Shown here: in pieces, positions 60,471-64,000 of the stretch
How the letters are laid out: every line of letters begins with the position of its first letter
Numbering within the stretch: the stretch's first letter is position 1
Position numbers and translations under genes: made by a program
Origin: Streptomyces sp. HUAS YS2
GTDB lineage: Bacteria; Actinomycetota; Actinomycetes; Streptomycetales; Streptomycetaceae
DNA: 64,000 nt
NCBI RefSeq assembly: GCF_033343995.1
Contig: NZ_CP137573.1
Coordinates: forward strand, 7,783,001 to 7,847,000
Direction: 5' to 3'
The notes under the pieces: model-generated
The model's input: only the letters and a program-made list of their open reading frames with translations
Database searches by the model: none
What the model was told of the DNA's origin: nothing

Positions 60471-60578
60471 AAACTAGCGGGACACCAGCTGAACACCAAA
60501 CCCGCGGGTCAGTGCACTGCGATCCGCCCTGATGGCCAATCCCTGCCCCATGCCCTGCTCCGCAGGAGACTCGTTCCT

Positions 60579-60598
60579 CCCCCGGCTGAAGCCGGGGG
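60579..60598. repeat. Terminal hairpin of TnpB element
   Basis: An 8-bp perfect stem with TGAA loop about 110 bp upstream of tnpB, of the kind recognised by TnpA at IS605 ends. Confidence 0.65.
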
Positions 60599-60707
60599 CA
60601 TCCCGAGAGCAATCAGGCGAAGCTCATGCAAACACGGGCCCCCTTCCAGCCGAATTCCCCATTCCCCATGGCCGTGGATTCCTGCACGCGCAGGCTCGCC
60701 CTGACGT

Positions 60708-60750
60708 GGCGCGACCGCCATCGGCGTCTGTCCCCGATGGCGGTCGCGCC
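60708..60750 (-). terminator. Terminator after TipAL-like gene
   Basis: A 17-bp perfect stem (60708-60724 with 60734-60750) and 9-nt loop, 7 bp past the stop of the MerR/TipAL gene. No U-run. Confidence 0.75.
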
Positions 60751-60756
60751 CGTGTG

Positions 60757-61515
60757 TCAGTTGAGCCGGGTGGTGGCGTAGGCCTCGATGGCGTCGCGTT
60801 GGTAGGCGGCCAGGCCGGGTGCGATGGACTCGTACGCGGCGCGCCAGGTTTCGTTGTCGACGACGTGGCGTCCGATGGCCCGGTAGTCCTCGGCGGTGAC
60901 GGCGCGCAGTTCGGTCAGTGCCTGGTACTGGGCGTCGATCTCGGCCTGTACCGGGGCGGCGTCGGCCGGGTGGCCCGCGGCCATGAGCTCGGCGAGCCGG
61001 ATCATCTGCGCGGTGCGCTGACGGTGTGCGGTGTCGGCGTCGGCCTGGGACATCGTGGCGGCGCGTCGTGCGACCTCTTCGGCGAGCTCGGGGAAGTCGC
61101 GCATGTTCTCCTCGTACTGGGAGGGTGTCACGCCTTCGAAGAGGTTCTCCGGGCGGTTGATGGTCACGGGTTTGCCGTCCTTCCTGGACTGCTCCAGTTC
61201 GGCGATCGTGCGGGAGACGGTGCCGGCCAGTGCTTCGAGCCGGTCGCGTTCCGCGAGGAGGCGCTGATGGTGGCTGCGCAGGGCGTCGACCTCGTCGACC
61301 TGTTCGGACAGGATCCGGCCGATCTCCGGCAGCCCGACGCCCAGTGCCCGCAGCACGAGGATCTGCTGCAGACGCAGGAGCTGGCGCTCCTCGTAGTAGC
61401 GGTGACCGTTGGCGCCGATCCGGGCCGGCGGCAGTAGGCCGGTCTCGTCGTAGTGGCGCAGGGTTCGGGCGGTGACGCCCGACATCCGGGCCACCTCCGC
61501 GATCGGCCAGTCCAT
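60757..61515 (-). CDS. MerR family regulator with TipAS domain
   Basis: 252 residues. N-terminal MerR helix-turn-helix (IAEVARMSGVTARTLRHYDE, NGHRYYEERQLLRLQQIL), a coiled-coil, and a C-terminal TipAS-like drug-binding domain (about 135-250: EEVARRAAT, YQRDAIEAYA). TipAL-type proteins bind thiopeptides and other multi-drug ligands. The ATG at 61515 lies four bases after AGGAGG. Confidence 0.92.
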   Translation of the reverse strand: MDWPIAEVARMSGVTARTLRHYDETGLLPPARIGANGHRYYEERQLLRLQQILVLRALGVGLPEIGRILSEQVDEVDALRSHHQRLLAERDRLEALAGTVSRTIAELEQSRKDGKPVTINRPENLFEGVTPSQYEENMRDFPELAEEVARRAATMSQADADTAHRQRTAQMIRLAELMAAGHPADAAPVQAEIDAQYQALTELRAVTAEDYRAIGRHVVDNETWRAAYESIAPGLAAYQRDAIEAYATTRLN

Positions 61516-61619
61516 CACGCCTCCTGCACGTGTGTGTCGCCGGGCCGGTGTCTCCGGCCCTGGTCACGACGGTAGGAGCTGCCGCAACGGCAACTTCAAC
61601 CCCGAGACGCAGGGGCGGT

Positions 61620-62576
61620 TCATTTCCGGGCGGTCCTGTAGGCCGCCACGGTCTGTTCCAGTGCCTTTTCGACCGGGGTTGCGGTGGCGCCGAGCCGGTC
61701 TCGGACGAGGCTGGAGTCGACGACGAACGGTTCGGCGAACTCGTACTGCATTTCGATGAGTTCCCGGACCGTACGGTTCACCGCGCCCAGCGCGTACAGC
61801 GCGAACGTCGGCATGCGCCGCAGTCGGGGGGTGCCCGGGCGGCCGGTGGCGCCGTGGGCGAGGTGGACGAGTTCGCGGGTGGTGCGGGTGTCAGGGTCGT
61901 TGGGGAGGTGCCAGATGCGGCCGGGGGCTTCGGGGTGGGTGCCAAGGAGGGCGAGTCCTTCGCCGATGTCGGGGATGTAGGTGTACGTATGCGGCTGGTC
62001 GGGGTCGCCGAGGACGGTGGCGGTACGGCCCGCCAGGAGGGCGGGGAAGACGAGGTCGCCGAGGTTGGACTGGGCGCCGCCGCGGGGTCCGAAGTAGTCG
62101 GAGGCGCGACCGATCGCCACCTCGACGCGCCCGGCCCGGTGCGCGGCGAGCAGGTCCTGGGCCATGCGGCCGCGCAGCCTGCCCTTGCGGGTGGTCGCGG
62201 CGTCGGGGGTGTCCTCGGTGAAGGGCAGGCCCGCGGGCGGTCCGTAGCTGTAGACGTTGTCCATGGAGACCATGCGGGCTCCGGTTGCCTCGGCGGCGGC
62301 GAGGACGCCGGCCTGGAGCGCGGGGAATTCCTGCTGCCAGCGGTGGTAGGGCGGGTTGAGTGCCTGGTAGACGACGGCCGCGCCGGCCGCGACGGCGGTG
62401 GTGAACGCAGGGTCGGCCGCGTCGCCGGCGGTGACCTCGACGCCGTCGGGGACGTCGGCGTGGCCGGAGCGGTTGACGATGCGGACGGACTCGCCCTGGC
62501 GTACCAGGGCCTCCGCGACGGCGGTGCCGACGGCGCCGGAGCCGAAGATCACGTGGCGGGGGGTGGTGTGCTTCAT
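61620..62576 (-). CDS. NAD(P)-dependent epimerase/dehydratase-like protein
   Basis: 318 residues. Extended SDR fold with HVIFGSGAVGTAVAEALV (GxGxxG), a NVYSYGPP segment with the Tyr of the usual active site and an IGRASDYFGP region. No classical YxxxK is obvious, so it may be an atypical reductase. Its ATG overlaps the upstream membrane-protein stop as ATGA. Confidence 0.85.
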   Translation of the reverse strand: MKHTTPRHVIFGSGAVGTAVAEALVRQGESVRIVNRSGHADVPDGVEVTAGDAADPAFTTAVAAGAAVVYQALNPPYHRWQQEFPALQAGVLAAAEATGARMVSMDNVYSYGPPAGLPFTEDTPDAATTRKGRLRGRMAQDLLAAHRAGRVEVAIGRASDYFGPRGGAQSNLGDLVFPALLAGRTATVLGDPDQPHTYTYIPDIGEGLALLGTHPEAPGRIWHLPNDPDTRTTRELVHLAHGATGRPGTPRLRRMPTFALYALGAVNRTVRELIEMQYEFAEPFVVDSSLVRDRLGATATPVEKALEQTVAAYRTARK

Positions 62577-63184
62577 GCGGCGACCTCGCGCAGGGAGTGA
62601 GGGCCGGTGTTCCGGCCGGGAACGGGGGCGGGAAGGAGTCGGTGGAGCAGGACGCCGGACAGGGCGCTGAAGGTGAGGGCGCCGGTGGCGCCGAAGACGG
62701 TGAACCGCGCGTCCACCCCGACTCCGGCGAGGGTGGTCACCGTCCAGCCCGCCGCCCACAGCACCGGCATCGCCGCCGCCCAGAGCCACCGTAGCCGGGC
62801 GGCGTGCGGCAGGGCGCAGGCCTGTGCCACGCCGAGCAGGACGCCCTCGGCGGCGCCCATGAGGGCGAGCGAGCCGAGGTCGGTGCGGTAGCCGAACAGG
62901 GCGGCGCCGAGCAGGAGTCCGAGCCCGCTGCCGGCCGCGGTGGCCGCGGCCCACCGCGGCCGGCTGAGTCGGCGGAAGGAGGCGAGTGCCTGCCCGGCGC
63001 CGATCACCGCCCCGGTCACCACGCCGCCCAGCAGGGCGCTGGTCGGGTCGTCGACCGGACCGGCCACGGCGCGGCCGGCGAGTCCGGCGAGGGGGAACGC
63101 CAGGAATCCGGCCGTCCACCGGATCCAGGCACGCCAGGCAGGGCTCCGAGGGCCGCGGAGGGGGACGCGCACGGGGACGCGCAT
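62573..63184 (-). CDS. Hypothetical membrane protein, operon partner of epimerase
   Basis: 203 residues, about six hydrophobic segments rich in Ala/Gly (FLAFPLAGLAGRAVAG, GLGLLLGAALFG, WLWAAAMPVLWAAGW). No family recognised. The ATG at 63184 is preceded by GGAGGTGATC, an excellent ribosome site. It is transcribed from a region holding two TetR-like operators and coupled to the epimerase gene. Confidence 0.75.
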   Translation of the reverse strand: MRVPVRVPLRGPRSPAWRAWIRWTAGFLAFPLAGLAGRAVAGPVDDPTSALLGGVVTGAVIGAGQALASFRRLSRPRWAAATAAGSGLGLLLGAALFGYRTDLGSLALMGAAEGVLLGVAQACALPHAARLRWLWAAAMPVLWAAGWTVTTLAGVGVDARFTVFGATGALTFSALSGVLLHRLLPAPVPGRNTGPHSLREVAA

Positions 63185-63203
63185 GGGGATCACCTCCAAT
63201 TTC

Positions 63204-63236
63204 TGTACGCTGTGCAAATAATGTACGCCGTGCAAA
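63204..63236. promoter_or_regulatory. Tandem TetR-type operators
   Basis: TGTACGCTGTGCAAA (63204-63218) and TGTACGCCGTGCAAA (63222-63236): two copies differing at one base, 18-bp period. Each holds an imperfect dyad TGTAC-N3-GTGCA. They lie 20 bp above the membrane-protein start and 53 bp before the divergent TetR gene. Confidence 0.7.
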
Positions 63237-63288
63237 AATGATTCGTCAAGGACCCCCAGCCGCACCACATGAACGAGGAGGCGTACGG

Positions 63289-63978
63289 ATGGCACAGCAC
63301 ACGCCACCGGCGAAGCGGGGCCGCAAGCGCGCGGTCGGCGAGGACGAGGTCGTCGCGGCGGCCATCCGCCTACTCGGCGCGCGCGGCGCCGACGCGGTGA
63401 GCATCCGGGGGATCGCCGCCGAACTGGGACTCGCCCCGAACGCCGTCTACACCTACTTCCCGGACCGTGCCGCCGTCGTCGGCGCGGTCGTCGAGCACCT
63501 GCTCGGCGAGAGCGACCTCGCGGCCCTCACCCGCCGCGACACCCCCTGGCGCGACCGCATCCACACCCTCGCCACCGACCTGCGCGGGCGCCTGCTCGCC
63601 CACCCCGGAGCGGTCAACCTGCTGCTGTCCGGTCCGATGGACGGCCCGAACGCCCTCGCACTCGGCGAAGCACTCCTCGCCGTCCTCGCCGACGCCGGCC
63701 TCGACCCGACCGAGGCGGCCCGCGCCTCGTACCTGCTGATCGTCCAGGTCCTCGGAGCGATCGCCCTGGAAGCTGCCGAACTCCCCACACCCCAACCGGC
63801 CCCGCCGATCACCGAACGGATCGCGACCCGCCGCGAGAACCTCCGCGCCGTCCCCGCCGACCACTACCCACGCACGGCCGAGGCGGCGGACACGATCGCG
63901 CAGTTCGTCTCCGACGAGCAGTACACGTGGGGCCTCGACCGCGTCCTGGACGGCATCGAGGCCCGGGCCAACAACTGA
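63289..63978 (+). CDS. TetR family transcriptional regulator
   Basis: 229 residues. The helix-turn-helix VSIRGIAAELGLAPNAVYTYFP lies at about 35-60 (cited in part: LAPNAVYTYFP), followed by a TetR_C ligand domain. ATG 63289 with GAGGAGG upstream. Divergent from the membrane-protein/epimerase operon, which it probably represses through the tandem operators. Confidence 0.92.
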   Translation: MAQHTPPAKRGRKRAVGEDEVVAAAIRLLGARGADAVSIRGIAAELGLAPNAVYTYFPDRAAVVGAVVEHLLGESDLAALTRRDTPWRDRIHTLATDLRGRLLAHPGAVNLLLSGPMDGPNALALGEALLAVLADAGLDPTEAARASYLLIVQVLGAIALEAAELPTPQPAPPITERIATRRENLRAVPADHYPRTAEAADTIAQFVSDEQYTWGLDRVLDGIEARANN

Positions 63979-64000
63979 CCCGCCCGCGGTGGCTGCCCCG

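Larger units (their letters stand above)
59255..60600 (-). mobile_element. IS200/IS605-type element with tnpB only (IS1341-like)
   Basis: One tnpB gene flanked by subterminal hairpins: CCCCCGGC-TGAA-GCCGGGGG (60579-60598) at the gene's 5' side and ACGGC-TCGC-GCCGT (59267-59280) at its 3' end. There is no tnpA, so it is probably mobilised in trans, if at all. Outer ends are approximate. The 3' hairpin lies where an omega RNA is normally encoded. Confidence 0.7.

Noticed and set aside
1..64000. CRISPR arrays, rRNA genes, phage structural modules
   Set aside because: I saw no regularly spaced repeats, rRNA sequence or phage head/tail genes. The macro domain resembles a phage-tail subtype but is part of the fusion protein.

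Overview
The window looks like a Streptomyces chromosome arm or another close high-GC actinomycete. G+C is very high, GTG starts and ATGA/GTGA overlaps are common, GntR/TetR/MerR regulators are dense, and TTA codons are rare enough that the ones seen stand out (a bldA-type signal). There is no ribosomal RNA, CRISPR array or prophage module.

Layout. 1-3.7 kb (-): a BMP-type nucleoside-like ABC importer (lipoprotein, double ATPase, permease cut by the window edge), divergent from an FCD-GntR regulator. 4.7-8.1 kb: a DUF7660-like protein, an amidase and a TerD-vWA (TerF-like) protein. 8.2-9.8 kb: a phytoene-desaturase-like oxidoreductase. 10.1-12.5 kb (-): the end of a urate/ureide operon, with a 5'-truncated MFS carrier, OHCU decarboxylase and two 5-hydroxyisourate hydrolases, one with a Tat-like export signal. 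12.5-13.5 kb: a graveyard of truncated genes. 13.6-15.2 kb (-): a TnpB-like RuvC nuclease without a zinc finger. 16.3-18.6 kb (+): a 780-residue protein that joins a macro domain, a uracil-DNA-glycosylase-like domain and an R-S-E ADP-ribosyltransferase. This is the most unusual gene here.

Both the TnpB-like gene and the macro-UDG-ART gene sit behind exact matches to the actinobacterial DNA-damage promoter (RecA-NDp/PafBC type, TTGTCRGTG-N8-TANNNT), and the two promoters are identical over 20 bases. A third, near match precedes a DUF5713 gene at 49.5 kb. I infer a small DNA-damage-induced regulon that includes an uncharacterised ADP-ribosylation/base-excision protein.

18.6-31.7 kb holds ordinary accessory metabolism and regulation: a dienelactone hydrolase, a GlxA-type regulator, a TetR/aldo-keto reductase pair with clear operators, an AlkD-like repair protein, a DEAD-box helicase behind a 16-bp leader hairpin, an AI-2E transporter, DUF4389, PEBP, an eRF1-like protein, an esterase lipoprotein, DUF3291 and a SufR-like regulator. 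32.1-41.3 kb is a secreted RHS/YD-repeat polymorphic toxin (2889 aa, C-terminal non-specific nuclease, TTA codon in the signal peptide, terminator-like hairpin in the leader) with a SUKH immunity gene. 41.4-49.1 kb holds a NUDIX-like protein, a MerR-controlled oxidoreductase with its regulator, and a two-component system divergent from an ABC/FtsX exporter. 49.2-64 kb contains efflux carriers, a polysaccharide deacetylase, an XRE regulator, an aberrant serine-type tRNA-like locus, an oxidoreductase remnant, an AraC/MFS pair, a LysE exporter (TTA codon), a canonical zinc-finger TnpB element with end hairpins, a TipAL-type MerR, and an epimerase/membrane-protein operon divergent from its probable TetR regulator.
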